The notes beneath the pieces were generated by a model. That model was not told where the DNA came from. It worked only from the letters and a program-made list of their open reading frames with translations, and did no database searches. Shown piece after piece: positions 12,694-25,511 of a DNA stretch of 64,000 bases. Source of the DNA: Tetrapyrgos nigripes (taxonomy: Eukaryota > Basidiomycota > Agaricomycetes > Agaricales > Campanellaceae); assembly GCA_013368315.1 (NCBI GenBank), contig JAACJM010000026.1, positions 62,001-126,000 on the forward strand. Reading direction: 5' to 3'. A program made the translations under genes and the position numbers. Numbering within the stretch: the first letter of the stretch is position 1; every line of letters starts with the position of its first letter.

Positions 12694-13349
12694 GGTTGGA
12701 CGTGACGGAGGTGGAGATGGGGAAAGGAAAGAGTGACTTGTTTGTGATGGACCAGCGGATGAGCAACTTTTTCTATTTGCACCACTATCAACACTGTCAT
12801 GAATATTTTTATTAGTTGTTTCTAGTACACTACTTCTATCTAGCAACATATGTAAGGCGCTCAGAATCCTTTGGGATTTGTCCTGTGTGTGATCTGTAAT
12901 AGCGAGAAATCAATAACATGCTGTGTTGCCAGCAGCGAAAAACACGAACCCTCGTCCACTTGGGGACTTTGTGTATTCCCTTTCTGTAACCTCGTGTATG
13001 AGGCGAAAACACCGTGTACTTGTCCCGTGCAGGCATTTCGTGTTCTTTGGGAAGTTCAAGAGCCTTTTCCTAGACAAAGACTGAGCGGCAGTTCAGACGA
13101 GACGAGACAACCATACGAGGGCAGAACATTGGACACCACTGGCGCGAACGGCTTCGATGACAGAGTCTACTTTCTTGAGCCGAGCACGGGCATTTGCCTT
13201 GCGAGTAGCTGACAGTCTCCAGGGGATTTTCCTGTAGAGAGGTGAATAAACTGGAGCATGGATGAAAAAGAGACCGACCAGAGAAGACCACCAAGATTTA
13301 CATGAGAAGGATGCATTACAAGTCCCGTGAGAAACTCGGCTTGTTGCTC
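12694..13349. other. Intergenic gap, shared 5' region of MYO2 and SF3A1
   Basis: This 656-bp gap lies between two divergent start codons. Short open frames exist on both strands but show no family signal, compositional support or splice-linked extension. I read it as promoters and 5' leaders. Confidence 0.5.
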
Positions 13350-15950
13350 ATGGACCTCGACGCTCCCAAGGATGCAACCTCTAGGTTTGCTAGTGGTCTC
13401 ATCCTTCCTCCTCCAGAAATAAAATGTAAGTCTCATATTCGATATAACTTCATTTTCTAATATCTTTCACAGCGGTCATCGACAGGACAGCTACTTTCGT
13501 CGCTCGTTCTGCAAACCCTCCCCAGTTCGAAGACAAAATCCGAGAGGGTCAACGTTCAGATCCAAAATTCTCTTTCCTCAACCCCGCCGACCCATACCAT
13601 GCTTATTACCGTCACAAAATGGACAAAATTTTCAAGGGTGAAGAGGAAGAGGAAGCGCCCCAGTCTCGAGACGAAAAGCAGCAGGAAGGTGCAACTCCCG
13701 TTCCTGAAAAGCCCGTCGACGTTGGTCTTGAACCACCTACGCCCATATTTATCATGGATATGCCTCATATAAGTTCATTGGACCTGTACGTTCTTCGTTC
13801 GTTTTCCTGACTGTGTACTGACTCGAAACACTCAGAGACACCATGAAGCTGACTGCACTTTTCACTGCTCGACGTGGACGCGGTTTTCTTTCCGCTCTCT
13901 CATCACGAGAAGGCCACAACTATCAGTTCGACTTTCTAAGACCAACTCATTCATTGTTTGGTTACTTCAATCGGTTAGTGGAGCAATATACCAAAGTTAT
14001 ACATCCCGACAAGGACACTTTAGAAGAACTCAAGAGTCGTTCAGATGAGGGTGCACGCTGGAGAACTCTGGAAATATCCAAGAAATACGCCAAATGGGAG
14101 CGAAGAAAGCGCGAGAAGGAGAAGAAACGTCAAGACGACCAAGAAGCTGAACGAAGTACGCAGTTGTTCCTTTCTTCCCAATATCGGACTGACTTTCTAC
14201 TCTAGTTGCCTTTGCTGAGATTGACTGGCATGACTATGCAATTGTGCAGACCATTGAATTCACCGTCGCTGATGCTACCTCGGAATTACCTCCTCCAATG
14301 AGTCTCCAGGAGGTTGAGAATATGACTTTAGCGCAGAAGAGGATGGCTGCCATGATCATGGAGAACACTGCCGAGGACGTCGAAGCTCATCGTGCTAAGC
14401 AGGCAGCTGCAGAGGCAGAGGCTGCAGCAGCCGTGGGTAGCGCTGGTGGTGCCAATAAGGATGATGAGGCCGCCATGGAAGAAAGTGATGATGAAGACCA
14501 GAGCGTCAACGCAAGTAGCAGGTTGGAGGAGGAAGAGAGGCAGAAGGAAGCTGAGAGAGCAAAGGTCTTGCAAGCTAGCGCCAACGTTGCAGGGCCGATG
14601 AAGATTAAGACCGACTACGTCCCCAAATGTGAGTCTCGAAATATTATGCTCCTTGCGCGACTTACAATTGTAAATTTTCACTCTTTTCAGTGGGTTCAAA
14701 GAATGCAAAGACGTCAATGACAACTTGCAGCATTTGTGGTCAACAAATTCCCGTGGACGAATTGCAGGAACACATGCGAATCGAGTTGCTGGATCCTAGA
14801 TGGAAGGAGCAACGTGATGCTCTGGAAGCTCGTAAAGCTCAAGCGTCAGAATTACAACGTGGCGCAAACGTCGTTTCCTCGCTCAAAAACCTTGCCCGTA
14901 CTCGTGTCGATATCTTCGGTGCCGAAGCTGACGAAGAAAGGCGCAAGAAAGAGGAAGAGGCAGAACGAGAGAGGCGGAAGGAGAGGGAAAAGGTTGTTTG
15001 GGATGGTCACACTGCTTCCAAAGCCAACACACTGGACAAATTTTCTACCAGCGTCAATTTCGACGAGCAAATTGCCGCTATTCACCGTGCCAAGGGTTTG
15101 GGACCGTGAGTTTCGTCTTTAAAATTCTTTAATCGTTTGGTAACCTTACCTTGCTTGACAGACAAGAAACCAACGCAATTGGCCCCGGTATCGGTCCAGC
15201 AGCTGCACCACCCCCACTGACAACATTGCCACCTCCACATGCGTCGCTGCCAGCTCCTCCGCAGGCTTCATCAAATCCTGCGTTTGCAACAGCTACCGTC
15301 TCTTCTGGGCCTCAGCCCGCTTCCGCTTATCAGCCTCCTCCCGTCATGCTTCCACCTCTTCATTTCCAAGGAATAGACGCTGCCCAACCATTTGGATATC
15401 AGCCTGCCCCCGGTATGCCCCCAACTAGAATGGGTGCTTTGGCTTCAGCCAACAACGCGCTTCAGTCACAGACTGGAACAGTCCGCTCAGCTGACCAGAT
15501 GGAAGGCGTCGAAGATGATATACCTCCTGCTAAACGACAAAAGGTCAACAAGATTCCAGGTACTCAAATTGCCTCGGAAGAAGATTGGATCGCAATGCAT
15601 CCAGTGCGTTTTTTCGTTGATTATCCTTTTTCTTTTGCTGATTGTTCGCTGCTTTTTTCTTTCAGCATCCTATTTCCTTGCGAGTCCAATTGGCCGATGA
15701 CCCATCAAAACCAGAGTGGAAGCTCGATGGTTCAACTATCACAATCCCTGATGTGCCGTTGAACCTTCTTGTTTCTAGTGTGCGTGACAGGATCATTCAG
15801 CAGATTGACAGTACATTCCCTGTTTCAAAAATTCGGCTCTCTTATGCAGGGAAAATGCTTACGAATGCAAGCGCCATAGCTAGTTACAATATGGAGGATG
15901 AGGATCTTCTTGTCTTCAGCGTGAGTGCGCCAAGAAGAGGTAGGGCATGA
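13350..15950 (+). CDS. SF3A1: Splicing factor 3A subunit 1 (Prp21/SF3a120)
   Basis: Component of U2 snRNP needed for branch-site recognition. Exon 1 gives MDLDAPKDATSRFASGLILP, joined to the first SURP module (IDRTATFVARSANPPQFEDK, DPYHAYYRHKMDKI). The second SURP reads LTALFTARRGRGFLSALSSR with FDFLRPTHSLFGYFNRLVEQ. Next is the PRP21 region with EIDWHDYAIVQTIEF and ELPPPMSLQEVENMTLAQKR, then a C2H2-like CSICGQQIPVDELQEHMRIE and DPRWKEQRDALEARKAQ. A Pro/Ala-rich linker leads to a C-terminal ubiquitin-like domain (LNLLVSSVRDRIIQQIDSTF, IRLSYAGKML, EDEDLLVFSV). It ends RRGRA, close to the basic tail of human SF3A1. About 755 aa. Confidence 0.95.
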
Positions 15951-16066
15951 TGTGGACAGCCTGGTCCTGTAACTTTAGGTATACATACATACACTGATAC
16001 AGTACTTTATCCGATAACACCATACGCAGTGCCTGCTGCGCTGTACCCTGTCCAGTGCTCGTTGTC

Positions 16067-16499
16067 CTACACGTCACCACCGCCACCCTGGTCTTCTTGT
16101 CTTGATAACGGAGAGCACAGTTTTTCTGGTAGCCATACATATGAGTTGCTCGTTCGATGTCAATGTGAAGTACTATGTAGTATACGTACCAGAAAGATTG
16201 ACAGTATGAGGACCTGCAGGCGATTTTCCGTGTTCACCTGTTCCTTTACTCCATATCAATGGCACAGTGTCCTGCAGCCACCGTTCATCAGCTTCACTTG
16301 GAGTCGACGGTACAGAACCGGATTTTTGGAAGATGCTTTCAGGTGAATTCAGATGAGGAGATTGGAGAAGAGACGGAGGTACAGGAATACGAGCAGGTTT
16401 TGTCCACTTCAAGGAAGAGTTCCGTCGAGGCTTTGGCTTGGAATCACGGTCTGCCTGCGAAGAGCAGGATGTCGAACTTTTTGACATGGGTAATCGCAC
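16067..16499 (-). CDS. Small hypothetical protein, two exons
   Basis: Not recognised. An open frame from 16499 reads MRLPMSKSSTSCSSQADRDS and later TPSEADERWLQDTVPL. A good GTACGT donor at about 16190 can join an acceptor at about 16133, giving an end of LCSPLSRQEDQGGGGDV at 16067, total about 120 aa. It is rich in Ser, Pro and Lys, with no signal peptide or membrane segment, so probably a disordered regulatory or nuclear protein. It lies 117 bp downstream of the Ubc6 stop on the same strand, and is convergent with SF3A1. The frame could be chance; the splice-extended tail supports it modestly. Confidence 0.4.
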
Positions 16500-16616
16500 A
16501 AATCTTCCCCAGTCCTTTTATATAACAACTGATCGAAATGTCTCAGACGACCGGGTGTAGCTAACGGAACCATATTGTTACAAAAATTCTCCAGGTGGAT
16601 ACTTTAGGACAAGCGT

Positions 16617-17939
16617 CTACAATCGTCTATAGATAAGGGCGGCGACAAGGGATAAAATAAGACCTATCACTGCGTCTAATATCCAAGGAGATGCGTGCGC
16701 GGGAGTCTGTGTGCGAGTCTGTACTGAGAGTGGCGCAGATTCTGGGATAACTGATGAAGGATCTGCGTGTGTAGTAGGATCTTCTCGAGCCTGCGGTGAC
16801 GAAGAATCAGAGCTTTCTGCAGAGGAATCAGCCTGCACAACACTGATAGCTGGCCCAAGCTCTAATTGCGGCTCTATGAGAGGCCCTGCAGGTTCCTCTA
16901 ATGGGACAGTAGGAAAAGTAGAGGTAGTGTCTGCAGATGGGACGTCCATTGTCTCCGTTGTCTGTGGCTCCCTTGTCTCAGGCTCTACTGCCGTCGAAGA
17001 GGAGGAAGGTGGATCTGGTAGAAGCTCCAAGTTTGACTGCTGGCAATGAGGACATGTCCAGTCGCGGGATCTAGATAACCAGATTAGCTGTGCTCCAGCA
17101 AAGAAGAAACATTAGATACAATGCGGCAAGCCTCTTCCGTTCAGAAACGGGGTACTCGATACCCCCTACTCCGACTGCGGCCTGTCCCTTTAAGGGAAAG
17201 AAGCTTTGAAGTCCAACGATAGCTGTCGGAAGGTAAGTCAGAACATATTGCAGGATTGCTGGGAGCAACAAACCTGTACGGATTCCCCAAGCTACCCAAA
17301 CATCCAATTTGAGCTTCATATCATAGACGAGAAGGAAAAGCCTCACAAGGTTGCCATAAATCTTCGTGGACTGTTATGAGGGAGAGAAAGGAGATGGAAA
17401 TCAGATGATTGGAACATATTGTATAATTTGCGACGCACAGTTTGTGAAACTTATACAGATCTACAATGCAAAAGGTTAGCATGCATGCCGTAAGTGGAAA
17501 GACTACTCTTGCCTTGGTGTTGAGCTCAAATCGACCGTTTGGTGTAAGTAACATGACAGAGGGCGGACGGAAAGGATATTCTGCGGGTAAGAGGATACGC
17601 GTATGATAGAGGCCTCCTTCAAACTCGGTGCCAGGAGTTCCACGAAGTGTACAGTGCCATTCCTAAAGGTCCTCAGTTTGAAGCTGGAGCTACGAAGGCC
17701 AACTGACTCACAAATATGTCATCCTAGAGAAAAAAGGTAATCAGAGGAAGACGTGAAGCAGACGTGAAACTCATACCTCTAGGGGAGCAGCTGTATAGTC
17801 GGTTGAGGGGTCATTGGCGAGTTCTCGGGCTTCTTGCATTATTCTCTTTACGGCTGTGATGATGGAGTGAGATATGAACGCTGGCAGTGAGGAGGACAAT
17901 ACCTGAATTGTTCTTGTTCATCGCAGAAGCAGAGGACAT
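16617..17939 (-). CDS. UBC6: Ubiquitin-conjugating enzyme E2 J (Ubc6), tail-anchored
   Basis: ER-membrane E2 that works with Doa10-type E3 ligases in ER-associated degradation. Joined exons give MSSASAMNKNNSAVKRIMQE, ARELANDPSTDYTAAPLE, FEWHCTLRGTPGTEFEGG, EYPFRPPSVMLLTPNGRFEL, and the active-site segment NTKICISFTNFHEDLWQP with Cys in the family position (TPNG replaces the usual HPN, as in all UBE2J). WGIRT and FFPLKGQAAVGVGGIEYPVS follow, then a Ser/Pro/Glu-rich linker and a tail anchor WILDAVIGLILSLVAALIYR. The exon before the catalytic Cys ends AAG followed by GCAAGA, a GC-AG intron (17461-17512). Divergent from the GT8 gene with 155 bp between starts. Confidence 0.9.
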
Positions 17940-18094
17940 GGCGAGCACTCCAGTGATGGATAGTCTAATAGTAAATGAGGTCCTGCAACTACGTGGAAAC
18001 ACGTGATTTCATGGAAGTACCTCCTTTAGGAATTGTGACGTCATCTGAATAAACCACGCTCAAAGTATGGACGGACGTGAGAAAGCTAAGCTCC

Positions 18095-19675
18095 ATGTCC
18101 TCCGACTTGTTTTCTCGTCGCTCAAAGCGGTTTATTATTCCAGCTTTCGCTCTTTTCTTTCTTGCATCTATCATTTTCTTCAGGGATTTGCCCTCATCTT
18201 TCTCTCGAGATGCCCACTTTGAAGAACTCTCAAAACCGCTCACTTTTGACGAAGACTACATCATGACATCCACTCTGAGCGCGTCACCAGTCGTGCACAC
18301 AGAGACTGTCATTGCAGACAGGCCAATCGAACCCGTCGTCTTTGTGCTCATTATGTGGTCACTCAGTTCTGCCATCGAAGGCTCACTGTTAATGAAGGTT
18401 CGCGTTCTGTTTTGCCACCCACCATTCTTCCACACTAAACTCCGTTCCAGTCTGTATTGATGTACACATCTAGTCCTGTCGAATTTCACATTATCTGCGA
18501 CCCAACTGCTCGAGTCCATATTGAAGGCCGTTTGGCTCTTCTTACCAACCCTCGACACCAAGTCAATGTTTTCTTCTACGAACCGACTTATGAAGCTATG
18601 CAAGGCCGCATAGAACGAGAAGGTTCTATAAAAACAGATCACGACTCGGGCCTTCGTAAGTCTTGTTTCTTCTCCCTTGAACAAGTACTTACATCTGACC
18701 TTTTAGCTGGCCTCATGAAGCTCCTCATACACGAAATCCTTCCCCCAACAGTGAAGAAGGGCATTTATGTTGACACAGATGCCTTCTTCATTTCTGACCC
18801 CACCCTTCTATGGAATACTTTCTCGATCACAAAGCCAGAGACTGCCGTCGTATTACCCAGCCATCCAGATCAAGAAGCAGAAGTATGGAACCAAGCGTCT
18901 CGCATATGCAGTTGTGTGATGCTTCTGAATCTAGAAAAACTGCGAGAACTACGTGCCATAGACTCATCCATATACCGCAAGGATATTGATCCTTCCCATC
19001 CACCGTCTCTCTCACCTGCTGCTTTCAAAGCCATGTACGGTGTTCCTGCTTCTGGGAAATACGACAACGTCAAACTAGGTGATCAGGGTTATTGGTGGGC
19101 GATTGTTCAATATAGAAAAGACATTTGGGAACCCTTGAACTTTGACTTTGAGGTCACCAGCTGTATCATGAACATGTACAACACTGGTTTGGGCCAGGAT
19201 GACGCTACGCTAGAAGAGGAATACGCCAAACATGTCTACGTTCCAAATACTCCGCAGGAGGTCAGTCTTTCTGTAACAAATACCCAACAGCGTTGCTGAG
19301 TTCTTGTGTTAGGGTCACGCTGTCCTACCCAAACTGCTACATTTGTACGTGGACTCGGTTTCCTGTCCAGACTGAAGCTAATCTCCGCATTGACGTTCTA
19401 GCAATTGCCTCCACAAAACACCTATTTATATGGAATGGTCAGGATGGTCTGATCCGGAAAATCGACTCAACCAAGACTGGGGTGCAGCCGTCCGTTATCA
19501 CGACGGGTATAAATGGATATGGTTAAACCAAGGTCCAAAACAAGGAAGCGGGATTGCAGGTGCTCCCGCTACTGATCACCCATCCGTCGTTTATCCTACT
19601 GTTCAAATTAACACCATGCAAGATGTCGTCTTTGCTGATGAGCTGTACGCTCGACAACATGGGATCGACTACTGA
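18095..19675 (+). CDS. Family 8 glycosyltransferase, type II membrane protein
   Basis: Probable Golgi sugar transferase of the GT8 fold (LARGE/GXYLT-like). A short cytosolic tail is followed by a signal anchor, RFIIPAFALFFLASIIFF, then the catalytic part. The hallmark metal-binding DxD is in KKGIYVDTDAFFISDPTLLW. Other GT8 landmarks are MYTSSPVEFHIICDPTARVH near the start, NFDFEVTSCIMNMYNTGL, and a final YPTVQINTMQDVVFADELYA. I chose ATG 18095 because the frame in front has only a non-ATG start. About 460 aa. Donor and acceptor sugars cannot be told from sequence. Convergent with the formin gene. Confidence 0.8.
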
Positions 19676-19998
19676 TAGTCCTCCATACACCAACATACCT
19701 AGACTTGTAGATCATTCTTTAAATGCATACCTAACTAAGACTATACCCATCATCCTAACACGGCCGCAGGCGGTATCTAATTCGTACACTTACCACTATT
19801 CTTGTATCATCTACCTTACTTCTAAATCTGCTTCGTGTGCATACCTGAAAAAAAAAAGATCATGCTTCATCGGGATTCCGAAGTTTTGCTGGAGACACGA
19901 CTGCTATGATGATACACTCTATGGCTATGGACCTATTAGAACAATGAAAAGGTATGCGATACAGATACATATAAGTAAAGTAAATCCATGCGTGTCAA

Positions 19999-22900
19999 TC
20001 ATGATGGTATATCGTCCGAAACTCCACTGTCACTTCCCAGCTCCTCCTGAGTGGGACTCTGCAAGCTACTAACATCGTCCTGACCTTGCAAATCCTCCGA
20101 GGTCACCTCTATTCGTTTTCTCCTTCTTCTCTGAGTTGCACTCGGCGGAGGCAATGTAGGAGACGGTTGTGCAGCGACGAACCCGTTTGACTGTAGCTGA
20201 GCCAACATGTCTCGAGCAATATCTGCGGTATCACCCGAAGCATTGTTGTCAAGTTGGAGCGATGCTGGAACAGCTGCCCGTGCCTCCGAAGCAGAAGTAG
20301 TACTAGCACCAGCCCCACCACGTCTTCTTGTTTTCCGCGAAACTGTATCTCCATTGCGCAGCTTCTCCAGCAAACTGTCAAGGACATCGGCGTTCTCACT
20401 TGCTGCTTCCATAGCCTTTTCACGGTTCGCTCTGAGCTCTTCTGCGGCTTGTTTACGTTTCTCGGTCGCTAGGCGTTCCTCAGCGAATGTCTGATTGTCG
20501 GCCTTACATTTCTGCAGCACTATAGTCAGCACAGCACGTAAAGTATAAAGGATGGCAAACCTTGTACGATGTTACAAAGGTCTTGAAAATCCCAAAGAAT
20601 TCGGTCGACGACATATTCTTGTCTTCCTCGCCGTAATATTTGATGACTTCGGTAAAGGTGGTGTCCGCAAGATTGACATCGTCTACAAGATCCTCCACCC
20701 GGGAGTTTGCTTTCTTGACGAAAGCCCACATTTTCTTCCCGTATTCGTCGTTCTGGTCGATGTCAGCAAAGTGTTCCGCCAATTCATTACGAATCTGCTT
20801 CAGTCCATCCCGTAAGTCACCGAGGCCTTTACGCAATTCCTGAAGATTCACTGCATAAAGATGTACTGGTCAGTATATTGTTAGCGAGCACTTTAGCAGG
20901 TTTTGTACCTCGATAGGCTTCGGCAGGCTTTAAGAGCTCTTCAAGGAATTCCTCCATATGTGGAAAATGTTTCGCAACAGTACGCTCCAAAAAGTGCAAC
21001 AATGTGGTGTTATTAACAGACTTTGTGTCCACAAGCTGTAAATGCCAAAAAAAGAAATAGTTGATCGTGAATCGCTAAAAGAGGAGAAGAGAAACGGACC
21101 TTGTTGACACTGCTCACACGGAAGCCGAAAGCACCTCCTTTGATACCGGTACCATTCATGTAATTACCAACCAGTAGAATGAGCTGTAATAGACAGTCAG
21201 GTCGGGCGTCCTACGAAACAATCACTTGAGAACTTACATTGAGAAGCTCCTTGAAAGACTTGGCGTCGATAAGTGCTTGACCAGCCTCTGATAATTTTCG
21301 TGCTCCCTAGAGATTAATTTAACGTTCAGAATGTGGATTAGTAGATTGGGACTGAACTAACCTCGTCCAGCAGAGACCAGCGTTCCTCAAAGGCACACTG
21401 GTACAGCATTCCCTCGATACGTGGTCCGAGGCGCTCAATCTGGATTAACTTGACCATGAGTCGATCAGCAGGGTGCAGTTCCAATAGTTCATCGCGGTCT
21501 GAATTACGATATACGTTGAGTTTTCCGACCTGAGAACGATGTCAGCTATAACGAAATTACGAATAGAAGTGACCTCACCTGTTCCGGCGATGGTAGAACA
21601 CGCTTGAGTTCGCTCAAGAACACTTGTGTGCAGAGTGTCTGATCAAACTGTTGAATTCTACTTGCTATTTCTTCTGGCTCCAGTTTCTTGACACCCTGGA
21701 TCAGGATTTCTGGTGGAAGTCTGATTAGTAAACACGGCTTACAACAAACCTACTGACACTCACCAACTCGTTTTTTGGTCTCAGTATCCAGGACACTCTT
21801 TAGTTCGGCACGTTTTTGCCTGGCTATAGAGCAAAGTGAGCAAAAGGCACTGGATGTAAAGAAAGGCAAAAAGACGCACCCATCAGATTTATGACAAGTT
21901 GCTTGGCCTTGAAGTCTTCTTCCATCTCAGACCACACTCCATCAATTTGGAGCTTCTTGAGCATCTCCTGCTCTTTCTTAGAATCTTCGTCCTTCCAAAG
22001 AGTCGCGGAAACCTGCGTCTGAGGTAATTTGTCCCATTGTAGCTGTTTCAGCTTGGTAGCAGTCGTCAATGGAAGGTCTTTGCGAGGAGAAAAGACCGCG
22101 TTGAGGTTGGAACCAAGCATTGAAGCACGAACAGAACTGCTGCCAGACGACATTCCAGAGGGTGGAGGCGGCGGCGGAGGAATAGGGGCAGATGAGGTGG
22201 ACGTGGGCATAATCGCCTTGAAACCAGGGGGAGGTGGCGGAGGTGGAGGTGGCGGCGGTGGCGGCGGTCCACCGACACGAGCTGAACCGGGAGGAGGCGG
22301 CGGCGGAGGTGGTGGAGGTGGTGGAGGTGGAGGCGGTGGAGGCGGTAGCTGAGATGGAGGCGCTGCAGAAGCAGCTGAAGTGGATTGCTCCTCTGGGAGT
22401 GGAGGCGAGGGTAACGGGCTGTCCTTGTCAGGGATTGGCCGACCTTTAGATTGCAAATGCTTCGCTAATGCTTCAGCAAATGATCCCGGTTCGGCAGCAT
22501 TGGAGGGCGTAGTCGAATCTTCTTTGTTATGTCTATCACCCTCATCCTCAGGGAACACATAAGCATTACCCGCTTGAGGCGAAAGGAGCTCGCTAGTCTT
22601 GGATGCTAGAGGTGAACCAGGCGGGCGACGTGAATGACCTCTGATGCTTCTGGAGTTGGCAATAGATCCATCACGAGAAGGATACTAAAAATATATTGTC
22701 AGACAAACATCCAACAACCAAAAGTCGTACTTACTGCAGTGACCCCAGCTGAGAGCTGCTGTTGAATTTGTTCATTGGCGTCGGCTTCATCAGCATCCAT
22801 GAATTGAGAAGAACGACCGTCTGTTTGAGATTCATATCTTTGTGATGGTTTCCGAGGAACAGGACCATTAGGCTTGGGTCCTCGCCGTAATGACGATTTT

Positions 22901-25494
22901 CCAGGTGTGGCATCGACGTCCTCTTCATCGTCATCGTCATCGTCATCGTCAAAGCCGTCCTTCTTCCTCCGACGGCTACCACCTTGTCTTCCTTCGAGAA
23001 TATTGATTGTCTGAGTACGCTGGAAGTGCTTTTCCAAGGTTTGCACCAGCGATTTTCGATCCATAGCACCGTTATCCAAGATTGTTTCGACCCCAGTACC
23101 GAGTTCTTTCAGCATCCTGAACAGTTCCATGATCTGTGCCTCGAGCTGTGCAATTTGCTCCTCGTAACCAGCTTTCTGGGTTTCCACCTGCCCTTGCAAT
23201 CTAGCTGTATTCTCTCGCGAGATGCTCAGTTTCTGTTCTACGTGGGCCAAACGTTCCTTGAGTTGACCTACAAGGCCATCTCCTCCTTGGGCAAGTTCCT
23301 CCTCCAATGTCTCCTTTTCGAGTCTCAGGCGCAAAGCGTCCGCCCGAACCCTCTGAGCCTCATCTTCTACAACTTGGAGGCGATCGGCTTCGTTGAATTG
23401 GGCAATGATGCGTTCAACTGAATGACCAAATCGTTGCTCAGCCCCAGCAAGTTTCTTATCGAGGACAACGTCCGTGACCAATGAGTCGAGGAACTGATAA
23501 TAGTGGACCATTGGAGCACCTTCCTCGCGGATAAGTAAAAGGTGTTGCATCATGGACAAGAAATGATCTTTCGCTTTGGTGTCCTGTATTCTGGCAAAGA
23601 TAGCATTGTAAACATCCTGTGGATTATTGAGATCCCGCAGTATCTCTTGATCCAGACGTTCACGAAGCTTTTGCTCATCCTCCTCCAAAGACGCCAGTAG
23701 AGCCTTTATTTGTTTGTCGATGTTAGCTACGTTGTAGCTCTGGCACAGCACGATGATTCTGCTGAGTCCAGCTGACTCCATCTGAGATCGATGATGTAGT
23801 CTCAGGTCGAGATCATCCACAAATTCGAGTAATCCTCGAATGAGTATGAGGTTTGCCAACTGCACAGAAAGTGGTGAGCATGAGCATATTTGACTATCCA
23901 AGAATGATACGCACAGCATAATCATTCAAATTGGTGTCGACACCACCAGTCTTCTTGACTTCGTCACTAGCTCCGACAAGGACTGCCCATTCTTCCGCGT
24001 CCAGAAAGAGCCAGTTCCAGAGATTTGAACCAATAATCATATGGGCCGCCATTCTCGTTATTTGACGAGCTCAGAGACTCAAGCGCAGAGATCACGAGAG
24101 GTTGAGCTTGCCCATCATTCCAATAGGTCAGGAAGGACAGAAGCTCAAGAAGAAGCTTCCTAGTTGGTATATGTGGGCTGTTCAGTGAAGAGGCGACTTG
24201 TGTAACGATTAAATTGTGCGTCAGAGCTTCGTTTGTAGCAGACTAACCAATGCAAATGTTTCAATTAAGGATGTGCCAATGACAGATACATTTTGACATA
24301 CATGATTATTGAGAATTTGTTTCAAACACTTGGCCACCTCATACTCCAGCTGAATGTCTGTTTCTCGCCTAAAGAGTGAAAAGTGAGGATGAGGTAACCG
24401 GAAAGGTGACACAAGACCAACCGAGAAGAACCCTTCCTACTGAGGTGATTTAGGGTCTGGGCCAGAACAGACGTTCCTTGGATTGCTATGAACTGCTTGA
24501 ACCACCTGAAGGAAGAATTAATGACTGGCAGCAAGATGATAGAACCTTGCACGCACCCAAGCTCTTTACTCCGTAATGAGACAAGTAGACTTCCGGCTTG
24601 CTTCGGGGTGATTGTTTTATCCAAAAACTTCTTCACATACCACTCGGGCGACTCTAACATTATCGCGACTGGCTGACCAGACTCGTTGAGTTTCCGTGTT
24701 TGGTCGTCTCTAGCCTTCTCTTCCATCCACCTCATCTGCCAGTCGTTGTATACAATCCGCCACTTCTGCTCTGTTGACAGATTGGGCAGGTCCCCAAGAT
24801 CGCGAGTGCGTCTGACATTTTCAAATAAAGCCTCCACTTCCTCATCCGTTTCTGGGCGAGGGAAAGTAAATTCCTCGGTGCCATGTTGAGTGATTCGATG
24901 AGGGTGATAGAATTGGGAAAGGTGGGATCCAACTTCGGAAGAAAAAGAGTGGGCATATTTCGAGACCCGGTTGCCTTCAGAACGCTCGGAACGAGTTGTC
25001 ATCGTGGATGTCGGACGGACAGTCGCTGATGCATAAGAAGTGTTAGACGAATTCGAGCCATTTGGGATCTGCCCAAAATCAGACATGCTGGGGCTACGGG
25101 AAGTGGATGAAGATGACGACGCTTCACTACGACGGGCACGAGAAAGTTTGGTTTGTGACGATGAGGGTTGAGAATCAGTGTATAGAGTGGAAGAATCTGA
25201 AGACAGACTGGGAGATGGAGGGCGATACTGATCATAAGCCTTCTCTCGCTCTGCTCTGCTGCGTTGAATAGCGAACTTGTTGAGTTCCGTGCCATTGGCA
25301 GTCAAGGTTGGATTTGTTATTGGGGCAGAAATAAACCCGCCGCCACGGATTTGAGAGACTGTGCCCACTGGTATGGGCGACCGCGGTGAGGGTGCAAGCC
25401 TGTCATAGGGAACGGAGCTTTCATTTAGGTCGGCGGTACCAGAGATTGAGGATTGTCGGCCCTTTGCTTTTTTCCTTCCAAATAAACTATCCAT
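19999..25494 (-). CDS. BNI1: Diaphanous-type formin (Bni1/SepA/For3 class)
   Basis: Actin nucleator for cables, polarity and septation. The N-terminus MDSLFGRKKAKGRQSSIS opens a disordered Ser-rich segment. The GTPase-binding and FH3 armadillo region follows (EVEALFENVRRTRDLGDLPN, WYVKKFLDKTITPKQAGSLL), then a dimerisation/coiled-coil part (EEDEQKLRERLDQEILRDLN, QLKERLAHVEQKLSI) with an acidic run. The FH1 polyproline tract is at 22160-22350. The FH2 domain starts near KLKQLQWDKLPQTQVSATLW and ends around ENVNLADTTFTEVIKYYGEE-like sequence and FFGIFKTFVTSYKKCKADN. A basic DAD-like tail (RRRKRIEVTS) ends at 19999. About 1,570 aa. A longer frame with a Leu run upstream of 25494 is taken as 5' leader. 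Confidence 0.93.
22160..22350 (-). repeat. FH1 polyproline-coding low-complexity tract
   Basis: Dense GGN/CCN repeats that code for long proline runs broken by Gly/Ala in the formin FH1 domain, the profilin-actin loading platform. Read on the plus strand they give a spurious polyglycine frame. Confidence 0.9.
22926..22950 (-). repeat. GAC/GAT trinucleotide run coding polyaspartate
   Basis: About eight tandem TCATCG/TCGTCA-type triplets inside the formin gene; in frame they code a run of Asp residues (GFDDDDDDDDEEDVD). Likely length-polymorphic. Confidence 0.8.
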
Positions 25495-25505
25495 GTGCAC
25501 AGCAC

Positions 25506-25511
25506 ACGCGT
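25506..25511. promoter_or_regulatory. ACGCGT (MCB-like) hexamer before formin ATG
   Basis: ACGCGT lies 12 bp upstream of the chosen formin start codon. It matches the MluI cell-cycle box of yeasts, but so close to the ATG it may be chance. Confidence 0.25.

Noticed and set aside
12871..13212. 113-aa plus-strand frame in the MYO2/SF3A1 gap
   Set aside because: Cys-rich chance frame with no conserved motif, directly in the expected promoter and leader region.
22029..22352. Plus-strand polyglycine open frame
   Set aside because: It is the antisense of the formin FH1 polyproline tract.
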